From assembly GCA_013180625.2 (NCBI GenBank), contig SNVD02002575.1, positions 104,064 through 168,063 on the forward strand: a DNA stretch of 64,000 nucleotides, read 5' to 3'. Of this stretch, positions 1 through 13,269 are shown piece by piece (position 1 is the stretch's first letter; every line of letters starts with the position of its first letter). The notes beneath the pieces are model-generated. The model worked only from the letters and a program-made list of their open reading frames with translations, ran no database searches and was not told the DNA's origin. The DNA comes from Boswellia sacra (taxonomy: Eukaryota > Streptophyta > Magnoliopsida > Sapindales > Burseraceae). Both the position numbers and the translations under genes were made by a program.

Positions 1-1811
1 ACATATTATACATGATTGACACGATAACAAAATTAACAAGAATATTGTCACGATTACAAAGTAATATTAAATTTAAAAATGCTAAACTTAATACTATAGT
101 TTTAGACATTTTAGTCCCTACATGTATCCAAATTTTAAAATAAGAATAGAATTTTATAACCTAATAAATTTTAAAGCTCAGAATATTTTCGTCATTTAAC
201 AAAAATTGGAAACCTAATTCACTGATAATTGGAAACGGGAAAGCTAATCTGATAAAACTCAAAATAACGCATGAATTGAACCCCTTCTCTCCTCACCGTC
301 GCCAGGCATCTGCTATCCTCACTGCCACCAGTCATCATAGCTTCACCACCATAACTCCACCATCCAGTCCTCCCCCTCCAGTGAACACACTCTCTAGTCA
401 TCCAGTCCTCATCATGGTCACAACTAAAGGAAGCTGCCTCTAGCCTTTCTCCATCTTTTATCCTTACTGCCGTTAGCAGTTGCAGCTTCACCACCCTCCA
501 CCGTCCAGTCCTCCCCCTGACCTCAAGCTATGACCATAGCCTTCCAATCATCCAATCCCTCTCGTCACCATCCCGCTGCAAGTTCAACAAATATATGGTT
601 TGGCTTTGTTTTGTTTCTAGAGCTAGAGCTCGATCTGGATGTTCATACATTCTTTTTCACATTAAATTTGTGCTCGTAATTGACTTGTCCACCAATGTAG
701 TTGAAAGATTGACTTGTCCACCAATGAAGTTGAAAGAAAAGAGAGTATAATTGCATTGACAACTTGTTCCTAGTAGGAGAGATGAAAATGATATTGGTTT
801 TTAATTATTGTAATCATATAAATTTGGACTTTTCTTTTTTTGTATTCAACTTCTTATCCTGTTATTGATTGCATTTTAACATTTATATGCAATGTGATTG
901 AGCTGGAAACGAAAACATGCGGCTATAGAAAGAGGAAATTAAGCATTTAACTTTTATAGTATTGATAGGAATAGTTACCCAAAACATATATTATCATTTT
1001 CAATCTAAATATTATTTTCAATTTCAACTTTGACAATTATGCATGAATTATTTAGCTGTGTTGTGTATAAAATTATCATATATGAAATTATTACTTAAAA
1101 AAAATAGCTATGAATTGAATCTAATTAGTTCATCCTTTTCCTTTACTTGTTTTGTCCATGCTTGATGATTAAAATCATTTTATTGTATCAATATCAACTC
1201 ACTAATCCTTGACTCGTTTGTTGCACTTACTTTGCTATGCCTAATAGGAGAGATGATTCATGATACAAGGGTCACATGCACGTCTAATAAAGAGAGAGCC
1301 CAATCGTAATCAATAAAGATTCCATAGTCAAAGTTGCTAATTTTTTTCCTTTTTTAAATTTTAATTTAATTTTCAGTTTCATTGTTGTGGTCATAAGGAT
1401 GAAAATCACCAAAAGTGGTCTTCCCCACCCCATCACTCACGCACAAGCCATTGGAGAGTGGAGTCATGTCCTTAGAAAGTGAATTCAAAAGTTTGCTATC
1501 AACATTTATCATCCCAACCTAACTCTTATCTCTCAAGCTTTCCTTTCCATTAGTAAACAGTACTTATTATAACTAAATTTGGGCCAATCACTTAATTGAC
1601 ATCATTAATTTGGGCTTATTATAACTATGAATACAAATCAGCCTATTAACATAAAAATGATCCAACTATAATATTTGTATTTTTTTTTAGTTTCTTCTAC
1701 TAATTTTGTTTTATTTAAGCACATTAGCATAATTAATTTTTGCTATTTTCTTTCTAGTTTATTTCTTCTAATGATTTTTAATTTAATTTTATACAGTTTT
1801 TTTCCTTAAAA
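1..1811. other. AT-rich flank, probably the 5' part of the hAT element
   Basis: No convincing gene. Positions 14-60 hold GACACGAT and GTCACGATT motifs that resemble the subterminal CGTGTC-type motifs at 4616-4899. The hAT element may therefore begin before position 1, which is inference. Positions 280-570 are CT-rich with repeated CCAGTCCTCCCCCT-like phrases, and the antisense ORF across them looks like a composition artefact. The remainder is AT-rich with no recognisable features. Confidence 0.4.
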
Positions 1812-4056
1812 ATGGATTCTTTAGAAACAAATTTAGCAACTCAAATGGAAACTAATTTGCCAAGTGAGGATGACATATTCAATATGGGTAGTGATTCTGA
1901 AGGCACTAGACGACAAGAAATGATTCGAAGTGGGACACGAAAAAGAAAGTTAACCTCAAAAGTGTGGAAGTTTTTTGGTATGCTACCAAGGGAAGGGTAT
2001 CCAGATAAGAAGCAAAGATCCAAATACAAATTATATGGAGCGATTTATATTTCTGAATCAAGGAATGGAACGAGTAATTTGAAGCGGCATTTGGAGTCTT
2101 GTCCAAGAAGAAATTCCCGTGAGATAGGTTAGTATATGATAAACCAAACTGATGGCAATTTGGAAATGCGTAGTCCTAAATTTGATTATGTTGTCTTTCA
2201 TGAAATATTGTCTGCTGCACTTATTATGCATGATTTGCCATTTCAATTTGTTGAGTATACTGGCAGTAGGAGGCTTTCCACATATTTGAATGATGAGATA
2301 ACTCCCATTTCTAGAAACACTGCAAAGGCTGGTATATTAAAGATATATAATAGGGAAAGAGCAAGAATAAAAGCCATGTTAGATGAAGCACCTGGTAGAA
2401 TTAGTTTAACCTCTAATTTGTGGACTTCCATAACTACGCATGGGTATTTGTGCCTTACTGCTTATTTTCTTGATAAAAAATGGGTTCTACAAAAAAGGGT
2501 GCTAAACTTTTGTGCTTTGCTACCTCCACATTCTAGTATTAATTTGTCTGATAAAATATGCAAGTTGTTAAGTGAGTGGGGCATTGAAAAAAAGATTTTT
2601 TTAATCACTTTGAATAATGCTTCATCTAATGATACTTGTGTTGGGATTCTAAGATCTCAATTAAATATTAAGAAAGCACTACTATCCAAAGGAGATTTCT
2701 TGCATATTCTTTGTTGTGCTTATATCCTTAATTTGATTGTTCAAGAGGAATTGAAAGAAATAGATGAAGCAATCTATAAAATTCGTGAGAGCATTAAGTA
2801 TGTCAAAGGGTCACAAGGAAGAAAAAAGACTTTTCTTAAATGTGTGAAACAAGTGTCTCTAGAATGTAAAATGGGTTTGAGGCAAGATGTTCCTACAAGA
2901 TAGAATTCTTCTTTTCTCATGCAGTTGACTGATTCTAATTACATTCATTGCCTTTCTCCAAGTAAGTGGTTGAAAGTGGAGAAAATTAGCAACTTTTTGA
3001 ATGTATTTTATGAGACTACATGTATTTTTCTGGCTCAAAGTACCCAACTTCAAACTTGTACTCTCCTAAAGTGTTTGTGGCTCATTTGACTTTGAAGCAA
3101 CACTTCGAAAGTGAATATGATTACTTGAAGGATATGGCTAAGCGCATGTTGTCTAAGTTTGAGAAGTGTTTGTCAAATCATTACATTATTTTGGCTCTAG
3201 CAGTTATCTTGGATCCAAGATACAAAATGCAATTTGTGGAGTTTGCATATAAAAAACTTTATGGGGATGATTTTCAGATTAAGTTGTCTAAAGTTAGAGA
3301 GAAGATGTTTTCTTTGTACAATGAGTACAAAAAAAATTCAACTTCTAGTGTACCTTCTTCATCCAGAAATCCTGATAATATGATTAGTTAATACATGACT
3401 ACTCGGAAAGTTGTAGAAGCTATTCTATTAGAGGTAAAAAAACACTAAACTCTTCATCCAAATCTATATATTTGTGTAATATTTGTGTTATTTACTTGTT
3501 CATTTTATTAATGATTCTTTTTTCTTATGATATGTATAGGAATTTGATCAAGCTAACAATTCTAGACAAACAATTTCAAATCAAAAGTCACAATTAGAGT
3601 TATATTTGGATGAACCAAGGACAGAATTGTCAACCAATATGAATATTCTTCTTTTTTGGAAAGGAAATGAGCTTCGTTATCCTGAACTTGTTTGTATGGC
3701 TCATGATATTTTAAACATTCCAGTAAAAATGGTTGCATTAGAGTCAGCTTTTAGTGTTGGTGGACGAGTTCTTAATCAATTTAGAAGTGCACTTACGCCG
3801 GATAAAGTAGAGGCTTTGATTTGCACTAGAGATTGATTGTTTAGACAACAAGGTAACTCTTTCAACAATTTATTGTTGCTTTCTTCCTCTATAATTTGTT
3901 TTCTTATGTTTATAAATGCTTCTTTATTCATTCTATAAATGATTGGATTTTATAGAAACTGGAAGTCTAAAGATAGATGAGTTGACTGAAGATGTAATGA
4001 ACTTGAGTATCAACCAACAAGCTGGAGAATCGGCTGGTAGTTCTTCCATGACATGA
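1812..4056 (+). pseudogene. hAT transposase (BED / RICESLEEPER-like), disrupted
   Basis: This is the remnant of a plant hAT transposase. An N-terminal BED-like zinc finger lies at about 1926-2110, an RNase-H-like core at 2136-3391, and the C-terminal dimerisation region (hATC; LNIPVKMVALESAFSVGGR) at 3700-3840. Two introns can be placed: 3434-3539 and 3853-3955. The last exon is 3956-4056, ending in TGA. The copy is dead. There are in-frame stops at 2130, at 2901 (in the motif normally read TRWNS) and at 3834 (in the motif normally read RDW). A frameshift near 3020 separates FYETT from SGSKYPTSNLY. Both expected zinc-binding Cys of the BED finger read Tyr (KYKLYG). The Trp-to-stop and Cys-to-Tyr changes are all G-to-A, as expected from cytosine deamination of a silenced element. 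Family assignment is firm; the functional state is clearly null. Confidence 0.85.
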
Positions 4057-4615
4057 AGGTCTTAATTGTGTAAGTGCATGATTCATTTGCATGTGAAATC
4101 TGATTTGGTAATTGAAGCATATTGTAGTTTTCATTGTTATGGTTTATGAGATCATGAACAAATTGTAAACTTTCTTGATTAATTTATAATATGTCTTATA
4201 TAATTCTATAATCTGATTTTTTTTCATGAGTATGATTTTTTTTTTGTAAGTTGCTTAAGAGTTGAAGAGGAGATGGATAAGAGTTGAAGAACTTTTTTGT
4301 GTTTGTTTGTGATGCACTTAATTGTGATTTGTGATGGATGACTATAACTTTATAGTGTTTGTTTGTTTGTTTGTGATGAACTTGTTCTAAGTCATCCATA
4401 ATTTGGGAATGTGATGCATCATGCATGTTTATTTGAGATTTGATGGACTTTATTTGTATTAAATTTGTTGTATTTGAATTGTTAAAGTTGTTTTCTTATG
4501 GTAGTTATATTACATTTGAAGTTTGTATGATTTCTTGGTATTTAATCTTGTTCAATTTTGTATTTTTTGTTATATCTTTTTCATTTAAAAATATGTTTTA
4601 ATGTATAATCGTGTC

Positions 4616-4899
4616 ATAATCATGTTGTAAATGTATAACGTGTCATAATCGTGTCAATCGAATCGTGTCAATAATGTAAACGTGTCTTAATCGTATTAGA
4701 CGGGTCACACGAACATAACCTGTTTATTATTCATGTTATTGTGTCGTGTCGTGTTACCCGTTTAATAATCGTGTCGTGTTCGTGTTGAGTCTTAGTGACA
4801 CGAATAATAAATAGGTCATATTTGTGTTAGGTCAATCTTTATCATATCACAGTTTGATACAACACGAACACGACCTGCAAACACGAATTATCACCCCTA
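4616..4899. repeat. hAT 3' subterminal CGTGTC motif array
   Basis: CGTGTC, TCGTGTCA and GACACGA motifs recur many times in both orientations, ending at the presumed terminus at 4899. Such arrays are usual transposase-binding regions at hAT ends. The 788-bp element at 35126-35913 has similar subterminal motifs. Confidence 0.6.
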
Positions 4900-5753
4900 A
4901 AAATAATTGATCTAATAAGGATTTCTTACCTAAAGAAATTTAAACATAAAAGCTCAAATCCTAGGAGAACTTTTGTAAAAGAAGAATAATATTTAAATAC
5001 TATGTAAATACATTTATTTATTATTTACGAAAAAAAAATCTAATTTGATTTCAACTGTAAAAAATTATAATTTATAAAGAAATGGAATGTAATCATACTA
5101 CAAATAACGGGCCTTTTGCAGTGGACTTATGGTGGACCGTAGGTCAACTCAAGTAAAATTAGCAGTAAATTATTTGCAACAACGAATTTAATCATTTGCA
5201 ACGGAGGCAAGATCTTTTGCAGTGACACCCTTCCTGCCTTAAAAGACCATATACTACACCTCTAATAGCCGCCAAAGACAAAATAATTAAAAAATAATAA
5301 TTTGCGTAAATTACAATTTTACCCCAAATCTACAATTGCTAAAATTTACCATTTTACTCCAAATTTAAATTTCCTGAAAAATAAGAATATCACCTTTGAT
5401 CATTCAACTACAATTTAATGCTATTTTATATTTTACAAAATTAGCATTTTAACCCAACTTTAAATTTTACTTAAAATTACCATTCTATCCTTATGAATAG
5501 ATTTGTAATATAATTTACATTATAAAAGTCAATTATAATTTATAATTTTTATATTAAATGTCTTAAAGATCATTCCACTTGTATTAACTAATAATAATTT
5601 TGAATGAAATTTTTTGAGACATTTATGAAAATTAAAATTAAATTAATTAATATAAAGCATGCAACATATTCTAACAGAAAATATACAAATATATAACTTA
5701 CAAATATAACAATAAATTAAATTAATATTAATATTAACTAATAATGAATTAAA
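4900..5753. other. AT-rich intergenic DNA with TE-end-like motifs
   Basis: There is no gene here. Positions 5095-5235 resemble a CACTA terminus (separate entry). Positions 5310-5490 repeat phrases like AAATTTACCATTTTAC and AAAATTACCATTCTATCC, which are common in plant MULE-type terminal repeats, but no partner end or target duplication was found. Confidence 0.35.
5095..5235 (+). repeat. possible degraded CACTA (En/Spm) terminus
   Basis: The stretch begins ATACTACAAATAACGG, one change from the CACTACAA start of CACTA elements. It is followed by TTTTGCAGTG, TTGCAACAACG, TTGCAACGGAGG and TTTTGCAGTG, which look like subterminal repeats. No opposite end was recognised, so this is a solitary or truncated terminus at best. 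Confidence 0.3.
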
Positions 5754-6266
5754 TTAATTAAAATCTGCTTTGGTCTTTTTACTTGTTCTCTGACTTGCCA
5801 CAGGCGCTGTGGCTAGGGAGCTTGAGCATTTAACTGATTGCTGGGCGGACCCAATTTGCTTTTTCTACAAGAAAACAAACAAAACCAGATTAAACCCAGA
5901 AATAAAAAGATTATCTTTTTTTAAGTAAAAAATACTTACATTAGACTTGGAATGAGCAGTGTTGACACTGTTGTTATTCCCAGAAAGAAGCTGAAGAGGA
6001 ATCACTACAAGTGACACCAGATTTCTGAGTACTTCTGGCAGTAGCAGTGGTGGTCTCACCATACACAACAGTTCACCATTTTGATGGTTAAAGCAAAGCA
6101 TTCTGGGAGGCTTTTCATGGGCAGAAAATATTCTAGAAGAGTAACCCTAGTAGGTAAAGGAGTGGTCCATATCAAGGCTCAAAACGACATCATCTGAGAA
6201 CAACTGAGAGAAACTGGTAGCAGTATTGCCATGGTCCCCCTCCAATGATCCACCGGTGTCTGCCAC
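5754..6266 (-). pseudogene. bHLH113-like transcription factor fragment, truncated before the bHLH domain
   Basis: Read on the minus strand, exon 1 (6266 down to 5940) encodes a degraded N-terminus that runs from ADTGGSLEGDHGN through a FSQLFSDDV segment and a PPRMLCFNHQNGE segment to QKSGVTCSDSSSAS and SGNNNSVNTAHSKSN. It then has a GTAAGT donor. Exon 2 (5864 down to 5754) reads KKQIGSAQQSVKCSSS to QRTSKKTKADFN and a stop. This pattern matches my memory of the N-terminal half of plant bHLH113/bHLH110-like factors, in which the Arg/Lys-rich bHLH region would follow directly. Here the bHLH domain is absent. Further damage: the expected start codon reads GTG (6264-6266), there is an in-frame TAG after FTY, and a frameshift lies in the Ser-rich stretch. 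Retention of the intron argues against a processed copy. Subfamily identity is from memory and needs a search. Confidence 0.55.
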
Positions 6267-9200
6267 TGAATGACAGAGAACCCAGATGAACAAAGGCGAA
6301 GATGTATCAATCAAGAGGTGGTGTTGTTGTCGGGTTAATTAAATGAAGAAGTGAAGGGAATAATGTGGCAGTGGATGTGGAGAGCTATAGGAAATACTGA
6401 TAGACAAAATATTCATTCCTCGAACAAGTGTATGGGTTTACTGTTAGCAAAACTAACCTCCATCAATGAAAATCCAATTGATAGTACCCGTAGAAGTGGC
6501 AGATTACGAAGCAATGCAACCTTGCCCAATCATTGGCAACAAACTACTTCAACTTCTTAAACAACCTCAATAAATCCCTTCCACCTGATGTAGGCTGCGC
6601 TTTACGAAATCAACAGATCAATAAACATATCAATTCAGTTTAAATTGAAAAACAATTCATTTTTTTTTAAATAAATGATCTTTAAAAATATATTTTCTTA
6701 AAGATCATGGATAAAGTCCTGATCATAAAAATGGCAAATTGTTTAAAGAATCTCATAACAACAGTTTATATCTTATTTAGTACAAAAGGGGATATTATCC
6801 ACACATGGTTTATATTTTATTTTTGTATAAGGACATATCCCAAATATCGTTAGTAGATAACTTCTTTGAGCGTTTTATATCTCTTAATGCAATTATCATT
6901 TTTTACGGATATAATAAATAATAGATCTAGGGACAGTTTAAATAAAAAGATAAATTTTGGACAAAAAGATGTTCCAATGGTACAGAACATATAACTAGTC
7001 ATCATCTAATATACAAGGGAAAAGCAGGGAGGTATGTATTTTTCAAATTCCTAAAACAACAACCTGGAATGCCACCATTTGTCCACAAGGTACATACTTT
7101 GCAAACTCATGTTGGTGCAACAAAGCTTTTAACTACAAACTAATTCTGAATTCTCCTTGATAGAAATTTTCAATGGCCAAAAATGAAAATCCCAGAATGT
7201 ATGATCAAAGGAATAGTTAACCTTTGAATCTCAATTCTAGTAGACAATCTGTCAGGCTGCTAGCAAGCACCCAGATTCCAGAGAGCGATCTCCACGTCCA
7301 AGAATCCGCTGACCCCAAAACCAGAATAGAAACAAACTAAGCATATAGAATTGTGGACGCATACATCATAAGTATGCTATCTCTGCTTTTATCTTCTCCG
7401 AATTACATGTAAGAGCTTCTGAAATTTTGGAAAATGATTCTTCTCTTAAGAGTTTAGATGCTTTGTCCTTTGATTGAAGAGTCAAAGCCAACAATCCCGA
7501 GACTAATTATAACAATTCTGAGACAAGGAAAATCAAAGAAACCACACTGCTGCCTGATTAGGAGGATTGAATATTTACGAAGTGCCTCACAAGCTAATGA
7601 AATCTCTCATTCAGCTCCACGTTTAATGGAATTCAGATGGCGATCAAGAAAACTAACAAAGCCGCAAGAGAAAGCAGACAGATTTCCATTACATCAAGTT
7701 CAAAACATTAAACAAATTCACTAGTACTGTACAGCATTACAGGCATTTATATATATATACAAATGTTACAAATTCATAATAATATGCTTACTTCTCTTCA
7801 GCAAAGTCATAGACAAATTGCAAGTCGAATATAAAAGTGTTAATAATTGACGACAATGCTTTCTCCCTTGTGGGTCTCCTTTATTCCAAAAAATAAAATA
7901 AAATAAAATAATGTCATAGCAAAATTTTGATCAGAAAGCCTCCTTGGAACAACAAAAACAATAGAACACTTTTCCCTTTTATCATGCAAGTCTTCCAAAT
8001 CTATGTTAAGGGATGAGATGAGATGAGATGACGTTCTCTTTATATTTCTCCGGTGATAGTTTCCAAGTCTAACAGCAAAAAAGGTTTACTTGCTGTTAAT
8101 AAAATGGAACAAAAACCGGAATTAATCTCAACAACAAACTATTGGCATCGCGATGTTATGCTCATCTTCAGCAGCAAATTAATCCAGCCGCAAGAGAGGT
8201 GCAGTAAAAGACGGCTTTTTTTGTCGTGTTATTAGGACAAAAGATGTATATAATTTTGACAGTATATTTACTCGATGATTTTTAACCAATAATTTTCTTT
8301 TCCCGTATCAGAATTAGGAAATGTACAAACTTATCTTAAAGCCGTCGTCAGCTTTTAAAAAATAAAATAAAATAACTAACACAATGTTGATATATCACCA
8401 ATAATATGTTCTATGATGAGGCTATTTGTCCCCAAATGTATGTTTTTTATACCTTTTTAGTATTATTACTAAATTATTGATAAATTAATGAATTTACTAC
8501 TTAGAACAAGTAAATATAATTAAATGAAATTTTTTAAGTTAAAATACCTTTCTCTACACCTTTCGAATTATGATTTAGAAATCTAGGGAAAAAGGGAATA
8601 AGAAAAAAGAAAAAAAAAATTCCACTACACACATTTCATTTTGTAGTTTATTGGGGTAATAATTTTCACCATTGATTTTTCATCTTAAGTTGCAAGCAAA
8701 TTGTATATGTTCGAATAGATTATTCTGCAACAGAGGAAGGGAAAAGAAACTTTGATTGGACTTTGTATTTCCAAAAAAAAAAAAAAAACTGATTAGTTTT
8801 TTGTGAGAGAAAGGGATATAAACAAATTTGTAAATGATTTTCATGGATCAATTTAATAGATTTACTTTTTATATAGGTTTATTGTTTTTAGTACTAAGGT
8901 GGATACATAGAGAAAAGTTATGAGTTTTAATAGTTTGGTAGTAGTTTCAATGACTCAAGCGCATAAATCTGAATACAAATAGTCTTATTTTGTATCTACA
9001 AATTGAACGATGCAGCCACATTGGATAAAATTGAGGCGATGGTCCCCACTTATCCAACATGGCAACTTACTTTTCACATCAAGGAGTTTTCCAATCATCA
9101 CATTCACAATTTATTACTCAAATGCTTTTATAGAACTCTTTTATTTTCAATTTTTCTCAGTCTATTTTTTCATAGGCTCTTTTTTATTCTTTATTAGATA

Positions 9201-11866
9201 ATTTCCTAACTCTTTAACTCTCACTAACCAAATCTAAATACTCTTATTTATTATAAAGTCTTCATATTATGTATGATTTTTTACCATCAATTTTTTATGC
9301 ACATTAATTTTCAAAGTTAATTATTGAAATAAAAGGAAATCAATGATGAAAAGTTAACTAGTTTACATGATAACTATGATTTATAAAATATAATCAATGG
9401 CGATTGTCGTCTAGTGGTCTCAAGTTTTCACACAGCCAACGGTCTCCCACCTCCATTGGCCAAACGACACTTCAGAATGAACTACCCTTGCCGGTTTCTA
9501 TTAAACAAGAGGAATGTTTAAGAGCGAACAAGGGGTGTCCGGCAATCAAGTCAATTGGCATTAGTGATCCTTTGTTCATGGGCTCTGAAACTCGCCGGTG
9601 GAGTGTAGGGTTTAAGGTCAAAACTGTGACTAGGGTTTCGCGCTAAGTAGATAGAATTAATAATCGTGAGTTAACTGGAAGTAATTTTGTAACGTTACCC
9701 ACTGTTAGGCCTGCACCTCTCCTTTCTTGGAAGCGCTAAGTAGAAAAAATTGATGTTTATAATGAAACTAAACCGTGATAAAGTGACATTAGACAATTAT
9801 TTCCTCTAGTATCCGTTCCAACATTTTGAACAAAATTTTATATAAACGTATAGTCAATTTAATAGTCAATTTCAACTCCACAGCTTGAACTCATATACAT
9901 TAAATGATCAACAATCACTTACTCTAGGGGAGGCTGCCATCAATTGAGCTGTCCAAGCGGCAAGGCTAAATAGGCTCCAATGGGGTAAGGTGATGGAGAA
10001 TGTTATGGTCCCAGATTTTTGGGCTCGTGTTGTAAGTATAGACTATAGATGATAGCTATAGATAGGCAAGATATTTGTGTTCAATTAGGATAAAAGCTCA
10101 ACGAGATAAACATGAAGAAGGCATTTTCCACGTTAAATAAATGGACATTTAAGCTCAATGAAATAAACATGAAGGCACATTAGAAACCATTTTCATTTTC
10201 TATAACTTTTAACAATTATATCCTTATATAAACTTATTAAGAAAAGAAATTAAAACTCTAAAAATCATTATCTTAAACTCTCAAAATACATATAAATAAT
10301 TATACTTTCTTATATAAATCAAACGATGATAAATAAGTTAGATTTAATTAAGTTTTCTTTTCTTTTTTTTTCTTTTTTCTTTTTTATATTCATAATATCA
10401 TGACGCTTTATACTTAAAATTCTCAAGTCTTATGTGACATTTCTCATAAAATAACATTATGTCATTCATTCACAAGGGCGGATCCAATGGATGGCAACCC
10501 GGGCGGGATTTTTGAAAATTGATAAAAATATCCCTCATATTAATAAATATATTTTCTATTATTCTTAAAAATGTTTTACTATTACAAAATATGAAAGTTC
10601 ACTCCTATAAATACATGAAATTTTGTTTGGTGTTTAAATAATTAAAGACTAATATATATAATGATTATATTTGCATAAAATATACTATATAAAGCATTGA
10701 AAGTGTGACCACCATCTTTTTTTTTTATTTTTTATATCTCTCAACAATTCCTTTTTCTCACTTTTATTTCACTTAATTCTCTCTTAATCCAGCTTCCTCT
10801 ATGTCATTTATCTCATTTCCACTTTCCGATATATTATATAATCATTTTATATTATATTAATTACTTACTGAACGAAGTTAATCATCAATCAATTTAATTC
10901 TGTTACAATTAAATTACGATATCTACTCATCTTCAAGCTTCAACGGACTAATCAGTCTAGCTAGCTAATTAATTTTTCTTTCCATTTTTTGTCTCTCAAA
11001 TCTCTATCTTTCACTTCGATTATTTTTTAGCAATCACTCTAAAAAATTTAGGCATTCAAAGGTTATCTCTTAGCACTTACATTTCAACGTAATTAGTTTA
11101 TTTTTAAGTAATTAATTTGACATTAATTTATGAGTTTTAAGATTAATTTAGTTTTAATAATGTTATTTAATTTGTTTTGATAAATTAATTGTGGTGTCAT
11201 ATGTTGTGTAATATATTAGAGGATAATTATTTTTAAGGTATTCAATCTGAATCTAAAGTATGTAATTGTTGTAGAGTTGATTTATGGGCTTTAGAATTAA
11301 TATTGATGTTTTGTTTCATTAATTGGTTAGTAGTATATTATATAAGAAACAGAATATTACAAGTTTAAATAGATGACCAACAAAAACATATTTTAATAGA
11401 TATTATGGTATACACTATAGAATGTATTATAGTATTGAACTGTTTCTAAAGCGCGTGAGCGGCTTCACAATGAAATAATATAATGGTGTGGGACTACATC
11501 ACGCACATATATCCTGTATTATAATATATTTGGTGGGATTAAGATTAATTCAGTCAGACAAATTTAAAATTAGTAAGTAAATACTATATTTCAGTATTAA
11601 TCTACTTAATTTTTAAGCGTCCTTTTATGTAGGAGTAAGATTTTAATTTTTAATTAATAAAGTTTCTTCGTACTATAGAGGTTTTTCTAATTAAATCCAC
11701 TCATGTTCATTCAGCTTTTGAATGAAACATTTTATGTTGCTTATATGAATAAATAGATTGTAGAGTGTAAAATTTGGCTTGAAGTTTTAAATGTTATAAG
11801 ATCTACTGAGAAGCACTTCCAATATACCGAATACATGATTAGGTCGGTGGTGCTAAGTTTAAGGTT
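6267..11866. other. AT-rich intergenic DNA, no supported gene
   Basis: Only short unmatched ORFs occur (for example 7458-7724 and 9404-9646), with no recognisable domain and no splice structure I can defend. Simple features are an (AAAAT)n run near 7890, an A-run near 8775 and pyrimidine-rich tracts near 10360 and 10720. A segment near 10480-10520 (GGCGGATCCAATGG..., CCCGGGCGGG) looks like a dispersed repeat edge, but I cannot assign it. Confidence 0.4.
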
Positions 11867-12351
11867 GTTGGAACCCGATTTTACCAAGTAAAGCATTTGA
11901 GTTTACTAAGGCTTCTGAGTCAAAATTACCGAATAGATGAATTCAACTTTGAATTTGAATATTCAAGCTAACTAGATAAGTCATCTACTGAGTATAAATT
12001 CCGAATTTGAAATACCGAGTAGTTATAAGATCCCTTCTATTCGAGATTGAAGATTATTCAATAAATCGATTATTATTTGAATCACGAGAGTTATATTCAT
12101 CTAATGGGAATTAAATCCAAGTCTATCTAATATGTTTGGATCCTTGTTGAATAAGAATTAAAAATAGTTGAGACTCGTTTATAAAAGGATGCTAGGACTC
12201 AAGGTAAAGTCATTTAAAACTCATTCAACTGAAAACATTGACTTCAGTCACTAACTTAAGTATCGGAGAGTCTTAACCGATACCTCCACCGATTAATCCT
12301 AATTCTATAACTATTTTTCTTTGTGTATTTGTAGAAATTTTGGCTTCTACA
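11867..12351 (+). repeat. possible solo LTR fragment
   Basis: The segment starts TGTTGGAACCCG, a common LTR start, and ends TTGGCTTCTACA. It contains a TATA-like TTATAAAAGGATGC near 12180 followed by a plausible transcribed leader. No flanking 5-bp duplication was found and no partner LTR was seen, so the boundaries are guesses. Confidence 0.3.
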
Positions 12352-12842
12352 TAGATAAGAAAGAAAAAGAGAAGAAAGAAGTAACAAACAAACAAACTCA
12401 TTTTGATAATTACGGGGATTGAAGGCATGAAGATCACTTTTTAATTTAAGGTTAGTAAGTTATGACTTTTGAGGTTTGTGTCAAGAGGACAAAAAAAAAA
12501 AATCATGGAGAAATTTCTCCGAAACCGTCCGTAGCAAAGACCAGTCCCATATCTCTCAAATCTGAAGTTAGGAAGGATAGGATTCGAGCACATCATTGGA
12601 GTTTCAGACTTAGACTTCGTTGTAATGTTTGGAGAAGCGGCAAAGTAAAATTGGAGTTTGGAGAGGTCAGGTGACTATAATTCTCATGCAATGAAAAGCC
12701 CACTTATATAATAGACGGGTAATTCGAGATTTAAGCGGAGTCCACAGAGGAAAAAATTGAAGATTAACTTTTAACTTGTGAATTTAGAGGTAGGGTTCGA
12801 TGAGATAGAAAATAGGGATTTAGTAGAACAATTATACAGTTT

Positions 12843-13267
12843 AATTACCCAAACATATTTTTAGTTTAAATAAAAATAGGACTCAGGCGAGTATCGTGAT
12901 CCTGACATTATAGTCTAATTAATTAATGAGTTTTATTACGGTACAGTAATCATACGGGAGTAAATAAAAAGTTATAAATACGTTACAAAAATCGTAAATA
13001 AATGAATAAAAATTATATATAAAAAAATCGTAAATATAATTTTTTTTCATTCGTTTATAATTTTTAGACATATGTTTACGATTTGTATTTACTACAATAC
13101 AGCGGGACTCCTAAATAACTAAAATTATTTTTAGTTCAAATAAAAATAAGTCTCAAGAGACATCTTATCTTGACATTGCAATCTAATTACCAAAAATTAT
13201 TTTTAGACCAAATAAAACTAAGACTAAGACTTAGAAGAGCATCCATCTGATCTTAATGTTATATCAT
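12843..13267. repeat. three diverged copies of a ~75-bp module
   Basis: Similar stretches begin at about 12843, 13117 and 13193. Each has TTTTTAGTTTAAATAAAAATA-like text, then AGACTCAGG/AGTCTCAAG/AGACTTAGA, then a purine-rich piece and TGATCCTGACATTATAGTCTAATTA-like text. They flank the two foldback sequences listed separately, which suggests repeated insertion or tandem duplication of one element. Confidence 0.5.
12930..13110. repeat. foldback (inverted-repeat) MITE-like sequence 1
   Basis: The left arm (ACGGTACAGTAATCATACGGGAGTAAATA...) and the right arm (...TATTTACTACAATACAGCGGGACTCC) are imperfect reverse complements. They enclose an ATCGTAAATATAA hairpin core, so the transcript would fold into a long imperfect hairpin. 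Confidence 0.5.
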
Positions 13268-13269
13268 AC

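Larger units (their letters stand above)
1812..4899 (+). mobile_element. hAT transposon, right end visible, left end unresolved
   Basis: The transposase pseudogene is followed by a 3' region that ends in AATTATCACCCCTA at 4886-4899. Read inward from the right this is TAGGGGTGATAATTCGTG, a typical plant hAT terminus rich in CGTGT motifs. No matching left terminus was found between the transposase start and position 1, so the left end is either outside the window or lost. The 8-bp target duplication could therefore not be checked. Confidence 0.65.

Noticed and set aside
9404..9646. 80-aa ORF as a small gene
   Set aside because: No recognisable domain, no splice context and no repeat support; left unassigned.
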